Part shown: in pieces, positions 49,477-61,792 of the stretch | Position numbering within the stretch: the stretch's first letter is position 1 | How the letters are laid out: each line of letters starts with the position of its first letter | Source of the DNA: Lanius collurio | Lineage: Eukaryota > Chordata > Aves > Passeriformes > Laniidae | Direction: 5' to 3' | DNA: 64,000 bases | Assembly: GCA_020086605.1 (NCBI GenBank) | Contig: JACBWW010000002.1 | Location: 30,122,475-30,186,474 of the forward strand | Translations under genes and position numbers: made by a program | The notes under the pieces: model-generated | The model's input: the letters and a program-made list of their open reading frames with translations, nothing else | The model's database searches: none | Told to the model about the DNA's origin: nothing

Positions 49477-49510
49477 ATCAGATGTGCCATGGGAGATGAT
49501 ATTCTGGCAG
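49477..49510 (+). CDS. Candidate short exon with a strong ATG context
   Basis: 34 bases between a textbook plus-strand acceptor (acttattttttttttttag) and a strong donor (GGCAG|GTACAC). It contains GTGCCATGG, an ideal Kozak context, reading MGDDILA with one base left over. This would suit a first coding exon just downstream of the CpG island, with the real first exon untranslated and perhaps in the gap. A second frame (SDVPWEMIFWQ) is also open. The exon is too short for frame statistics, and the poly-T tract occurs in a T-rich region. Confidence 0.35.
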
Positions 49511-50533
49511 GTACACATTGTCATTAAGTGCCTTTAGTGCCTATCACAGCAACATTAGTCCCTAATGTTCTTATTTATGGAAAATTCAAAGAATATGTGA
49601 CTAAATAGACTTTTGAGGGCCCACCTGAGATTTACACTTGTCTGTGATTGTACCTTCTTGGGATTTATGTCATGCAATTTAAGGTACTCGGGGGAAATGG
49701 AGGCTGAGAGAAAAGAGATGTGCAGTAAGAGTGATTTAGTGATGTCATTGTACATTTGGTTGGTTTATTGAAGTGGCAGGATTTTAAATGAAATTCCATT
49801 TTTGAGTTATGACAGAAGCCTGAATTGCAACAAATGGCATGGCCCTGTTGGGAGTGATCTTGCAAGACAGATTATAAACACATAGTGAATTATTTTGTTT
49901 ATTTTTGTTTTGTTAGGTTCCCATACTTGGGTCTGATATTTTTTATAAATTAGTGGAGAACAAGTTTTTGCTATCTCTAATACAATGCACTGACTCTGTA
50001 ACATGATACTTACGGGAGAATTGTAGAAAGTTGAAAGTGAACTTTTTCTTTGGGCTCGACTTCTTGGCTAGTTCAGCATGTTTAGATAATGAGAAGAAAA
50101 TCTGGTGCTTTGTGTTCAAGGATCTGCTTAATGGTTACATGAGGCTTTCAAGAAAACCAGTTGCTTTTCAAGCTGATTTTTTTTAACATGCTTCCCTTGC
50201 ATAAGTAGATATCAAGTGATATTTTTTTGCCCTCCCCTTTTTTTCCCTTTCAGAGTGCCATCCATGCAGTAGTGTTTTTGTATGATAATTTGAGAGACAG
50301 CCCTGTGGAACAAAACCCTCACTTTTTCCACCAATACATTGAACGGATTAGCCTCTTTTTCAGTCTCTCTAAGTGTTTGCCAGGTGCATTTTAATACACA
50401 GTGGCAAAATACATATCTATTTTTCCACTTCAAAAAAAACCTGTGCTGTCAGTTTCCAGAGTTGATTGCTGTACTTCTCAGTCCTGAAAAAGCTTAAGTG
50501 TCTGCATGACCTTATTTACCTAGCCCTTGCTAG
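49511..50533. other. Non-coding stretch, probable intron
   Basis: T-rich plus-strand sequence without a supported feature. Confidence 0.4.
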
Positions 50534-50641
50534 TGCTTGAACGGATTGTCTGGTAAATCAGTGCAGATGTGCCTTTCTATTGAAGTTGCATTGTCAGGAG
50601 TTCTTAAAGGGTTATGGTTTTATGCCAGCTTTCTGAAAAAA
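50534..50641 (+). CDS. Candidate internal exon, product unknown
   Basis: 108 bases between a plus-strand acceptor (ttacctagcccttgctag) and a donor AAAAAA|GTAAGTC. Phase 0 to phase 0, reading CLNGLSGKSVQMCLSIEVAL and then SGVLKGLWFYASFLKK. Open frames in this T-rich region tend to give Leu/Phe/Cys-rich peptides by chance, so the sequence content is not strong evidence. The phase does not match the exon at 49477-49510. Confidence 0.3.
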
Positions 50642-53600
50642 GTAAGTCGTGATAGCAGAAAGACTTATATTCATCTGAAGTTGAAATTCTGCCTCTCTGG
50701 ATTTCAGCTAGGGTTATGAGCAGCAACATGTCTAAGACAGCATCTTATCTGTGACTTTCATGTCATCTTAATGTCTGTCAAGTCACATTTTGGAATAACA
50801 GGGTCAGGACATTTAAAGCTATGAAAAGTTCTGAAACTTGTAATTTAAAGCAGCAGTTTCCATTAAATTTGTAAATAAAGTGATGTTAAGGAACAGTTTT
50901 GCTTTGTGCTTCCTGGTCCCTGTCTGTGCAGTGGTTGAGAACCCTTTCACAGTTCTTCTTGAGTGAGCCCAAGCCGCATAAGCAGCAGAGCACTTGCAAA
51001 CAGTAAGGTCTAGATTTTACCAAGTATAAAAGATTTTTTTTTTTTAAGTTGATTTTATGTAATGCTTAGCCAGGACTGTTTGTAGTAAGATACATGCTTT
51101 CTGCAGTAAGCCACAATGACAGGAAACATTAAGGAGAAGACTGAAAGAAGTATTAAAATTGAAGTAAGCTGTAGGTTACTGTGCTAAAGTTTGCCCATTG
51201 GTTGAACAGGGAAAGCTGCTCCAGAGACTCATGCTGATAGTGGTGGCATGCAAAGAGATTACAGGAGGAGGCTAGTATGTACTATTGCATTGAAGTTTGG
51301 GGGTTTCTTCTTTTAAGAGACTTGGGCTTATAGTAGAAATTCAGATCCTCTAGGTTTAAAGAATCTCTAGAGACTGGAAAACTACTAAACTCTTGATGTT
51401 TCAAGATCTGAGAGACTGGAAAATGAACTGCTGAAAGAAGAGACTTTTGAGTGAGGCTGTTAAGAACTTCTGAAACATTTGCTTAAGGTCAACAGCTAAC
51501 GTTTGCTTACCTTTTGTTGAAGATCATGGAATGCACCCTTAAATCTGCAGAATTGCCATTCTTTTTAGAATTTCCATCCTGTCATTATTGGTGAAATAAA
51601 GTTTAATGGGGTCCTGAGATGATCTTTATATTTTACAAAATCATTTCAGTTACCTGGATAATCTCAATTGGGAAACTTCATCAGTACTCATGCTATTTAT
51701 GAAAAATTCACACAACTTAGTGCTTGGAAATATTTTGCTCCCCTTTCTCCCTACTTTTATATCTTCAACTTCAGTCATTAGAAATTATCTCACTATTTAT
51801 TGGAACAGTCTTAGTGTACAAAGTTTGGAAAGGGTTCAGTATGCAAGTTTTTATTTTAGATTACTTCATCTAAAGTATTCTGTGCTTGACTTCTGATTCT
51901 TATGACCTGGAAAAATTCTGTTTTATTTTTCTGGTTAACAGACCAGAGAAGCATAGAATCATGTAATGTTTATTTTTTTCTTTGACTACTGGATTTCAGA
52001 AACCTTTCCTTTGTGGTGTATATGAACTCAAGGTTGAAGATTTTATAAATACTTGAAAATATTACTGGATATATTATATTCCAGTTAAGCCTTTTTGCTT
52101 ATCAGAGATGAGGCTGATTCTTTAATGACCTATGTGTTGGTCATTTCCCTTTGGCTTTTAAAGGACTCCATGAAGGTTTCACTTGTGAGTGAAGCCATCA
52201 GAGGGCTGGGGATACTACTGTTAAAAGGTTATATGCATAAAAGAGACTTGTAAGCTGGTGGTAGCATATACTGTGAAAAGAGTATGTATGAGGGTAATAC
52301 TTTTACAATTCTATTTGTACAGTAGTGACTGCTGCTTATCTTTCTTATTGTCCAGACTGATACCATACCCCACTGCATTTAGTGCCTAACCAGAAAAGAA
52401 GGAAATATGTTAATAGACGTAAAACAAATGAATTCCATTCTTGAAATGGTGGCAGCCAGCAGGATGTTGATTGAAAACACAGTATGATTAGTTTCATCTC
52501 ATCTTAGTTCTGGCAACTATAAGGTACTGTAGTCAGCTAAAACTGATAGTATTATTTGAGAACATGCCAGCAGGGGTTTTGCAGGATGTTACCATTTGCT
52601 CTGCCCTTCTCTGGCACTGCATGCATCATATGTGGTGAGACACTGTGCCCCAAGCATTCTGTGCAGGCCCAATTCAGAGTTTATTTCTGAATCTGGATTT
52701 TCCAGACACTTGTGTATCGTCAGGTCCTTGCCATGCCAGTCTGGCTCTTTTCTCAATTTTGTTTGCTAAAATTAAACTTTCAATCAAATGGTGACTCATT
52801 TAACATAAGTATGATGAGTTTGTGAGTGTATATCACCAAAGCTTGCTTTTAGCTTCTAAACAAACAATGGTTATATATATGCCATGTAGAAGTCTCTTTT
52901 CTGACTAGCCTTTTCTTTATTTTTTTTGCTGATTGCAGTTGTTCATGCCATAGGAACTCTCAATGTTCCTTTTTAATAAACAGTGCCTTTTTAATAAACA
53001 CTGTCTTATCTCACAGGCAGTGTAGGTCACAGTGAATGCCTAATGCCTCCCTAAACCTAATTTTCCTTTCATCATTGTTGCAACCTCACATAGATGTTCC
53101 TAAATGAGGTTTGGGTAAGCTGTTGAAATATGGACTGTTCCCTCTGAGAATTTGTTTTCACTGGACTTGTATCATGCAGTTCCTTCGCCAGGCTTTCACT
53201 GGCTGGCACTTTGGATCAGATGCCGGAGTAAGCAGTGAATTTATTGGTTTATGTGAGACAGTGTACTCTATTTTGCTCTTAGATTAGGACTAAAAATACT
53301 TGCATATTGTGTTTTTTTAATACTATGCATGAACGTATTTAATACTCTGTCAAATCCTTGGGTAAAAGAACTTGAAGCAGTTTATATTTAAAACCAGCAT
53401 TAACTGCTGTAATAATACATCTGCTGATGTGTTGCACAAATGGAAGTGACAAATTATATAACTGAGAAACAAAGAGTCTGATGAGAAATTGGTTTATGAC
53501 TTTTCTACAAAGTGCTGAGTACCATAAGGGATATTGGAGAGACGCTGAAATGATTTGCTAATTCTAAGAATTATGAGATAGAGAAGCTTCTGTCTGAGGA

Positions 53601-54004
53601 GAGAGTAGTGGTAAGGAATTGAGCTTTGTCATGTTCCCTGTTTGAATAAAAATATGCAGGATAAAGAATGATAAATTGTGATTTCCCTCAGTCACACTAC
53701 AACTAGAAGGACATCTCAAATACAGTTAAAAGATAGAAAATTTTTCCACTTTTTTTGTACAGTGAGCACTTGCATCTTGCAACTGCAGTTGCAAGGTACC
53801 ACATTTCTGCTGAGTTTTCCATTTGGTGTGGAAGCTTACCTTGTGAAATGGGGGTTACTGACACTTGAAGTAAAAGCAGATGAACTGGATTTAAGACTTT
53901 AACTGTAATAAGCTCTTTTCTAGGAATGTGAAAACAATACTTTCTTTTGCAGTACTTAATAGAGTAGACGAAACAGAAAGGAGATTTTGCTATTTAATGA
54001 AAAC
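50642..54004. other. Non-coding stretch, probable intron
   Basis: T/G-rich. A 48-base piece at 53180-53227 has a good acceptor (actggacttgtatcatgcag) and donor (CCGGA|GTAAGC), but all three frames are open, so it cannot be judged. A tandem pair of AATAAA signals lies at 52968-53000. Confidence 0.35.
52968..53000 (+). repeat. 18-bp-period duplication carrying two AATAAA signals
   Basis: cctttttaataaaca occurs twice, 18 bases apart, giving AATAAA at 52975 and 52993. A strong acceptor (tttgctgattgcag) lies about 30 bases upstream. This could be the end of a short alternative transcript or simple chance. Confidence 0.7.
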
Positions 54005-54420
54005 CAGCTGTTCTGGATCAGACCAAAGATACATCCAGCCCTGTTTCTGATTTGGATGATCAGTGATGCTGAGGGAATAAGCATAGAGACAGAGCAAACA
54101 TGCAGTGATGCTTATCTTGGTATACCTCCTTTGCTTCTGGCAGTCTGACATAAGGTTGTCCTCTGTTTTATAGATTTATAGCTTAGTAGGTCTTACCTGT
54201 TTTTCAATAAATTTGCATAATGAATTGATGAGGCCATATGTACTCTTGACCCTTACAATATCCTGCAGGAAGACATTCCATAATTTAACCATTCCCTCTA
54301 TGGGAGAAAAAAGTAATTGATTTTGTTTCCTTTTAACTTGCTGTGTGATAATTCTAAAGAGTGAATAAATTCAAACAGCTGGTGTATGAGGGCGTTTTAT
54401 TTAAGAAGATCCAAAAATAA
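54005..54420. mobile_element. Old CR1-type LINE remnant (reptile-like subfamily)
   Basis: CTGGATCAGACCAAAGATAC, then CATCCAGCCCTGTTTCTGA, CTCTATGGGAGAAAA, TTTCCTTTTAACTTGCTGTG and CAGCTGGTGTATGA. These words recall old CR1 3' regions as seen in turtles and crocodilians, and they differ from the younger avian CR1 ends elsewhere in this window. Heavily diverged; orientation not assigned. Confidence 0.6.
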
Positions 54421-56274
54421 GCTTGCTTGATTAAAAATGTCTGTTAACTTAGTGCAGGCAGAATCTGAGGAAAAAGTCCTCTTGCTTAAACCCTGAATTT
54501 ATTCAAAATCTCTCTATAAAATGTTTTATAAATATTTTCTAATTTTAAATGAGTGCTATGTTAATTATAGACAGGTGCATCCAGCACCTTTTAATCTAAT
54601 TGTAACTTCCTCATCAGTCAGAGAGAAATTCACTGTCGTAGCTGCTGTTCTTGCAAGTGGAACAAACAAGGAAGAAGTAGATTGTCCTCCTTTTTGAAAC
54701 TTGGAGGAGTTAAAAGTTACTTTGTCTAGGTCACCTTCCAGGTTTCTGTCTTCCTGTGTGACAGTACCTTCTTTGTGTCTTCTGTAAATTGTGATTAATC
54801 AAAGGTATTTCTGTTTGGGCAGTGCTGACAATTGCTCCACAGTTAGTGCTATGAAATATCTGTCTTAGTGCTAATTAGTAAAATGTTCAAATGTTGTATG
54901 GTACCCAGATGTGTTTTGTGTAATGCTTCATTTTGATGGAGATGCTTTGGCTTCTCAAAACTTTCTAATGGTAAGCCTGGTCAGTTAGAGAGTTATAATA
55001 TAGGTATCAGTTTTGGGGAAATACTGCTGCTGATTTTAATTCCATAATTTTCAAACAATTTACTGCTTCTGTGGAAATTTGATGTTAATATTGTTGCTGC
55101 GTGTTGGACAGCTGTTGATGTTTCAAATTGGTGGAAGCCTCATGACTCAGTATTCCTTTTAAGGTGTTGAAATCAGTGATTCAAAACATTAACTAGAGAG
55201 AATGATACTTGATTGATGTATTTATTGGACATGTCTGGTTTTGACCTGAATGTTATCACTAACATGCTATGCCATTAGTGGATTTTAATTTCTTTTTAAA
55301 CTAGAAGTCACTGGATATAACTAGCCACAGCCTTTCTTTAGAGCCAGTTGGTAAAAATTATGAATGTGATATACTTTCTCAGCCAATTACTGCTTATGTT
55401 TTTTGAAGTTAAAAATGTAATTGTGTTCATGTGTCTCCTCAAATATGCAGCCTTGACTGATATAATTAACATTGTGCTTCAACAGTTAAGAAATGTCGTG
55501 TGAATGTTGTTGGACAGTATTTGATCTTGATTGTGTTGAAACCTGTACTTGGGTTAAGATAAACTTCATATTCAGTTTAGGCTGGTAAATTACATTGATA
55601 CTTTCTCCCTTTTTTCCCCCTCCTGTTTTAACTGGAGTGTCAGAAATATTTCCTGTTCTGAATAGGCAGGGCTCACTAGGATGGAGTCCCTTCTCTGCTT
55701 TTGGAAGAAGAATTGAAAATCATGTAGTAGCTGCAGCATGAATCAACTTCTCTCAGTGATAGATCTGTGAAGAAACTTAGAGTAGCTGCAGATATTAAAA
55801 TGGCATCTCCTCAGGACACTGAGAAGGCCACATAACAAAATATTGTTGAGGACACCATATACAGTGAATAATAAATGGCTCTGAAAAATGAAACCTTTCT
55901 GTGAATGACCACAATGGTTTCAGGCTGTGGAGATGACATTAGTGTACACAAGTACTGGGTTGGTACTTTTAGGTTCTGCAAAAGTGCCCAACCATTATCT
56001 TCTAATTTAAGCTTTTGATGTAAAGCTATTTTTGTAATGGAGATGGAGCTTTTGTTTGAAATGGTGGAAAGTTTATATGCTTAATGAGTGTATGAGTTAA
56101 ACTTTTAATTTTTTTACACTTTTTTGAAGTCTTGAAAGTCAAACAGTATATTGTAATGCACAGGTACATAAGTTATTCCTTACTTGTTGTCATGAAAATG
56201 TAGTTGAAGAGTTGCAGTATTCTGAGTTGGAGAAGGAAGATGTTTGTAGTTGTGTGTTCAGTTTCTGTCTATAG
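54421..56274. other. Non-coding stretch, probable intron
   Basis: Strong T>A and G>C excess on plus (line 55081-55140: T 23, A 12, G 18, C 7). A donor at 54969 (AATG|GTAAGCC) follows a 57-base open piece with only a modest acceptor. Not called. Confidence 0.35.
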
Positions 56275-56295
56275 CATATGACTGGTAGCATTGTG
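56275..56295 (+). CDS. Candidate 21-nt microexon
   Basis: A clean acceptor (gttcagtttctgtctatag) and a strong donor (TTGTG|GTAAGTGC) enclose 21 bases, a multiple of three, reading HMTGSIV in phase 0. In-frame microexons of this size are well known in vertebrate neuronal genes. No frame test is possible at this length, so the call rests on the two sites. Confidence 0.25.
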
Positions 56296-59200
56296 GTAAG
56301 TGCAGTACTTGCCTGTATAGAGAAATTGTATTAGAAAATTGTTGATGGATTTTTACACTTAATTTGTCATCTGGCATCTTCCCTGCAGCAGGGAATGCTG
56401 CCCCATGTTATTTATGAAGGACTTTTAGGTATTCTGTTCGATTCCATCTGTTTAATCTGGCCACCATATGCATGCTATGAACTTGAACAATGTAAGTCAA
56501 TGCAAGGAAGATAAATTTCAGTTTTAAAATATTGTAGTATTTTTATTAGTGCTTTAAGGGGATTTATTTCTAATATTACTTTCATCAGTGTTATGTCCTT
56601 TAATAAGTGTTCTTTGGCTAGTGTTGGATTTCCAGTGTTTGTGTGGTGTAAATTAGAGACTAACTGGAAGTAATGAAAAATTTTGAATGGAGATAAAAAC
56701 TGGTTTTCCAAAAATAATTTTAATAAGCAGTCAGAAAAACAGAGTAAGAGTTTGGTTGATGATTACTGTCTTTAGTTTTTGTCTCTTTAGATTATATAGT
56801 GTCTAATGTTGGGTGAGGTGTTTATTTGAAGGCCTGTCTTAGTAATGAGTATATTTAACTTCTGCTTGGTTGAATGTACTATTTAAGTTGAAAGTCCTGT
56901 TTAAATCCTAAGCATCTAAAGAAGAGGGAGGAGAAAGGAGCACAGTACTAGATTAGTAGCAGTGTTTAAAAGAACGAAAAGCAGGCTGGTTTCAGGATAA
57001 CCACCTAATTGTGCCCTTGGAAAAGCAGAATCCAAAGTCATGTCCTCAATTGACTTAATTGCTAAAACACAACCGTCCTTCGCAATATGACTGTTACTGA
57101 CATCAACTCTGTTGCTATAACTGCAGCATTTTTATCTCTAATTATATATTTAGAGGTGTCTCAGAGGAAGCTGCATATATAAAGTAGGCAAAATGCTGTC
57201 ATTTAGTGAGAGTCCCTCAGTATTGGAAATTGTATTGTCCTCTAACTATTGATTAGACACTATTTTGGTCCAAGATAATGTCAATATTAAGGAGCCTGGC
57301 TTTTTGATAAATCAATTAACTGTCTTTGAAACTTTTCTTTAACAAATATCCACTATTACTCAGTGAAATGCATTTTTTAGCTGAAGCAAGAAGAGTTTTA
57401 GGTTGGGTACTGCTGACACCAGTGTACAGGACGAGGCGTTGGTAATGCTTGTTCATTGCTTAATGCCCTGGTGTTACCTTTTCCTTAGTAATCTCCTGCA
57501 GTGAACTCATGGACAGTAATGGTTTCCAAAATTGTCTGCATGTTAACAAATACTTGCTTATTCATGCAAATAGGTTTCAGATGTTCCCCTGAATTGTTAA
57601 CTTGTTCATCAATTTAAAATCTTTTCATTTCTATTTGAAGAGTAAACTTTTGACTGTGTACTTCTATGATGGAATTAAAGCATTTCTCATATAGCATGTT
57701 TCCACAATGAAGGTTCCCTCCGATTTCAATATGTGAGCATGTTGGTATAATTACTCCATTTTTAATAGGAAAAAAATATGGAAAGGATTGTAATTTAATT
57801 TTTTAAATGCTCAGAATTTTGTGAAATTTAAAATAAATTCTAAAATTCTTTGAAGAAGCTGAAATCTTGGTTTTTTTTTTTCTTACATACATGTGTTGAT
57901 GGACCGTCATTTGTGCTATAACTTAAAAAGGGCTTTTAGGATTAGTCCATGTATACTCAGTACCTTCCCTAGGTGCTGACTCATTTTTGAGCATTTGAAA
58001 GAAAGCAATTAAGAATAATATTTGAACACTTCAAATATATTTTTCTTGGCATTGAGACTTTGTGATTAATACTTCTTGGCAAAATAATTGAAATTAAACT
58101 TGCCTTGGAAATAATAATTAAGATGGAGCAAGTTGACTCATTTTATTTAAGAAAGTGGACTAACTGCTGCTTGTTAACTCCTGGTGTTGTCAAATATATG
58201 TGGAGTGTTTGTGATACTCCTAACATATCTATTTTAGAGTATAATTCTTTTTCAGAATTAGTTGGATGTTGGAATGCCTCTGTGTATAATGTTGAATGTC
58301 ACTATATATTCTTCTCTTATTTTGACTGTAGTTTGTTAGCAGTTGTTTTATTTTGGGCACTGGATGCATTCCTGTTTAACTTCCTCTTGGGTACTGCTTG
58401 AGGCATTGTGCTCTAATGCTGATTTTTTTAAAGTACATCTGTTTATTACAAGACTTTAGAGACTATAAACCTATAGAAACTATAAAGATAGGGGTAGTAG
58501 GGTGTTCCTCTTTTAATAAAAGTCCCCTTCTTGACATTTAAGTTTGGAAATGATTTATTGCTATTTCTGCTGCTGATACGCTGTGTGACAGTCAGTCCAT
58601 GCTTTTCTCTGCCTGGACTCTCTCTGTTTCCATTTGTGAATCATATATCCCTCTTCCTTTAATTCCACAGTGCTTTAGGAGCCTTGAATGAGAGATGTTG
58701 TAGCAAGGAGTATTTAGGAGCAAGGAGTATTTTCATTTAGAAGCAATTGTTTGTTTTGAATCAGAACTTGCTGTAGGACAATATTGACCCATGGACATGT
58801 TGTTTCCAAGGTGGTTCATCTAGAAGGAAATGTTTGTGGTGGGTGGAGGAAATCTCTTTCAATCAGAAGAGTTGCTATGCAATTAGACAAGCAAGAACTG
58901 CCTGCATTACACATCTGCAAGTCTCAGGTGGTTTTGCAGCGCTCTCTTGATGAAGATGGGACCCCATTATTATCCATTATTCTGTGATGCAGTCTCTCCT
59001 TTGACTATTAATGTTCCTGTGTGACTAATTCAGGAAAGACCAGAAATCTTTCTGGTGAATAATTAACACTTCCTGTTCTGCTCAAGTGACTTGCAAAGAC
59101 AGATTCAAAAGGTAAAAACAAAACCACAGTGAAGTATATTACAGTGATGTATATTATTATATAGCAAATTGATGCATTATAGTATACTGTAAATTCCATC

Positions 59201-59899
59201 ACTCAGTGGTATAACAAGAACTCCAGCATTACAGGTTAGAATTCAGTTGCCTGAGCTGAAGTGCAGCTGAAATTCAGATAACATAAAATACTGATTGGTT
59301 TTGAAACTGCTGTAGTTGGAATCCCAAAGTAAACAGAACTAGACCAGTGCTTTGAGAAACTTAAGTCTCTAACTTTCAGAGATCATTAAAATTTTTAATT
59401 TTTTTTTATTGCTTTCTGTGGTTTTCCCCCCCTTTCAGATCGAGTTTCCATCACACTCCTAGATGCCATTATGATAGAAAGTGATGTAGCTGCCTTCTTA
59501 ACTGCATTCTTTTTGTCCTTATTATTTCAGTTTGCTGATTTAGTAATGGCTTTCTGACTTCTGCTAGCAAGGTGCTTGTTGCAAACTTACATACAGAAGA
59601 GATGTTCTTTTTTTTTTAGTTACTGTTTTTGAGGGCTATTTAAGGCTGCTATACAACCAATGAATATTGAAATCAATTTATGGTCCAAATGGATTTATAC
59701 TTCTTTTAACGGTACCTAGTAAAATTTTGACACAAATGGAAGTTTCAAGGTCTTGTGTTCTTTGACTATCCATGAAGGCAGTTACAGAACAGGGCATGGG
59801 AAATGGTGAGCATGATCCTTATCTTGGCATTATTAGCTGATTAGTCAGTGGTACTTAATTTTCTTCTGCTTAGTTTTCTTGTCTCTCGTCATTCTGCAG
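56296..59899. other. Non-coding stretch, probable intron
   Basis: T-rich. Strong plus-strand acceptors occur at 57488 (ttaccttttccttag) and 59438 (ttttccccccctttcag). After the latter a frame is open for 38 codons (RVSITLLDAIMIESDVAAFL and onward) to a stop at 59555, with only a GTAATG donor. No call made. Confidence 0.35.
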
Positions 59900-59913
59900 G
59901 ACAAATTCTGAAG
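59900..59913 (+). other. Candidate 14-nt microexon
   Basis: The acceptor (tgtctctcgtcattctgcag, preceded by a 40-base pyrimidine tract) and the donor (TGAAG|GTAAGTATT) are both close to ideal and stand 14 bases apart. An upstream acceptor (ttcttctgcttag, 59873) would give a 40-base exon with the same donor. Fourteen is not a multiple of three, so inclusion would shift the frame. Coding status unknown. Confidence 0.35.
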
Positions 59914-60981
59914 GTAAGTATTACATTTTTGGTAGCACAGCTGACTGCTTAATTTGGAAAACGTAGACCAGCTTTTGGAGGCACAGGCATGTCTTCAGTG
60001 TATGGGAAAGTTAATCTACTTTTTCTAAGTATATACCTAGATATTATCTCTGTCCCTTAAAGTCAGTCTTGCCCAAACCCTTAGGTCATCATGATTTCAG
60101 CAATGACATGAAAGATAAGTGTCTTCTACCAGCCACGACAGTTGGCCTGATTTAATGTTTCTGTATTTTTTTCAGCTATTTACATGTATTTGTTGTTCAG
60201 AAGCCCCTGTTTCTGGCATGATATGTAGCAAACACTAAACATGGTATTCTCCTTACAACAAAAGATTGAACTGTTCAATCTGTACCATCTAGAAGCTAGA
60301 GAGATGTGTTTAAATCACTTTGAGTCTAGTTGAGTTAGGCAAGTGTAATTTCTTTGAGAGTGTATATATGTCATTTTACTATCCCAAAATAGAGCAAAAT
60401 CATCTACCTGAGTTGACTGGAGAAAGATGATGCTTAGCTGAAAATCCAAAGTTGTCATCTGCCAGTCTACTGTTTGCACAGAGTAGGATGTTGAGTAAAA
60501 GTTTTGGGAAGTAAGAGGGCAAGAAAACAATGTACGTTAAGCTAGTAATTTACATATTTGGTATTCATTAGTTTAATAGCTGAAGACACTTCTTTTTTTG
60601 GTTCTGTTACCATCACTAAATTTCCCAGACTTCTGTCTGGGAATGAGTGTAAATGGAGTGTAAATGGAGAGTGATAAAAGATTCTGTGGGCTCCTTTCAG
60701 AAGGGGCCTTCCATGTGTAAAGGATGCAGCTGCAGAAGGTGCACAGTTTTCTGGTTTTTAGGTAAATTTTCTAGGTAAGCCTAAAGTCAGGCAGAATCAT
60801 GGAAATCTTGATTTTTCTTTTTTGTTTTACTTGAGGACTAGAGATATTGAAGAGTTATAGGCTGCAGCTCGCTTAATTTTTAAAACTCATTTTAGCTCCT
60901 GCTTCTGTTTAGGATTCAGCATTAATTTGGTGTAGTTAATGAAGCATTAGGGTTGCAGTTTGTAGCTGCAGCCTGTCACAG

Positions 60982-61061
60982 TGGTTAGGTGGTTAAAGCT
61001 TGCTTGTTGTTCCTGTGTACTGAGAAGGTTACGCATAGCTTGGACGAGAGTTCAGGATGAG
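60982..61061 (+). CDS. Candidate internal exon, product unknown
   Basis: 80 bases between acceptor gctgcagcctgtcacag and a perfect donor GATGAG|GTAAGG. The frame enters after one carried base and leaves in phase 0: VRWLKLACCSCVLRRLRIAW, then TRVQDE, basic and hydrophobic. It includes two CpG dinucleotides, unusual for this AT-rich region. Exit phase agrees with the entry of the next candidate (61793). Confidence 0.35.
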
Positions 61062-61792
61062 GTAAGGTTTTGGGGCTCATTTGTGTTACTTGCTGTTAAT
61101 GATCACTCCGCTTGCTCACCGTGCCTTTGCCTGAGATTGCCTTCAGAGATGCATAAAAGCTGCTCTAACGAAAGAGCCTTTGCTGTTTGCATGCACGCGA
61201 ATAAAATATTTAACTTGGCCCTGATTTCCTGCTGTCGGAATTGGATGAAATAAGTGTACTGATTATGATTTATTCCCTCAATCTCCATTGTAAGAGGAAA
61301 ATATGAAGTTGAGGTTTGTTCCCACACTTTCTCTGTGTTATTCCAAAATAGGAAACTCGTGAGACTAATATAACGGTTTCTGTAAATGCTGTGATACCCT
61401 TGTTTTTGTTCGTGTAAATAAATCTAGTCTGTCTGCTTTGAACACTCAGAAAATAGTAAAAGCTACCTTGTAAAAATGACAGCTCTGAAGATTACAGTTT
61501 ACATTAATCTGGATCACTGAAGAGGGAAAATCCAAAATACCACTTGCTGTAAAAGTTTCCTTCTCCTGTCATGGGATAAAGGATGTGGGATGAAGGATTT
61601 TTTTTTTTTCACTAGATGTTTAAAGCCCTTGAACTTTAAAGCAAAATATGCATTCTGGATTCTTTTTACCCTGTTAATTGAAATGCAGTTGCCTGAGACC
61701 TGGGAAGTGTGCTGTGTGAAATAGGAGAAAGGCACAATGCATTATGTAGGGGGTCTCATCCCATCTTCACATCTGACTGACTCCCTTTCTAG

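Noticed and set aside
60760..60777. Acceptor, 13 bases, donor (gttttctggtttttag ... CTAG|GTAAGCC)
   Set aside because: The 13 bases start with GTAAAT and contain stops in two frames. In a T-rich region such pairs arise by chance.
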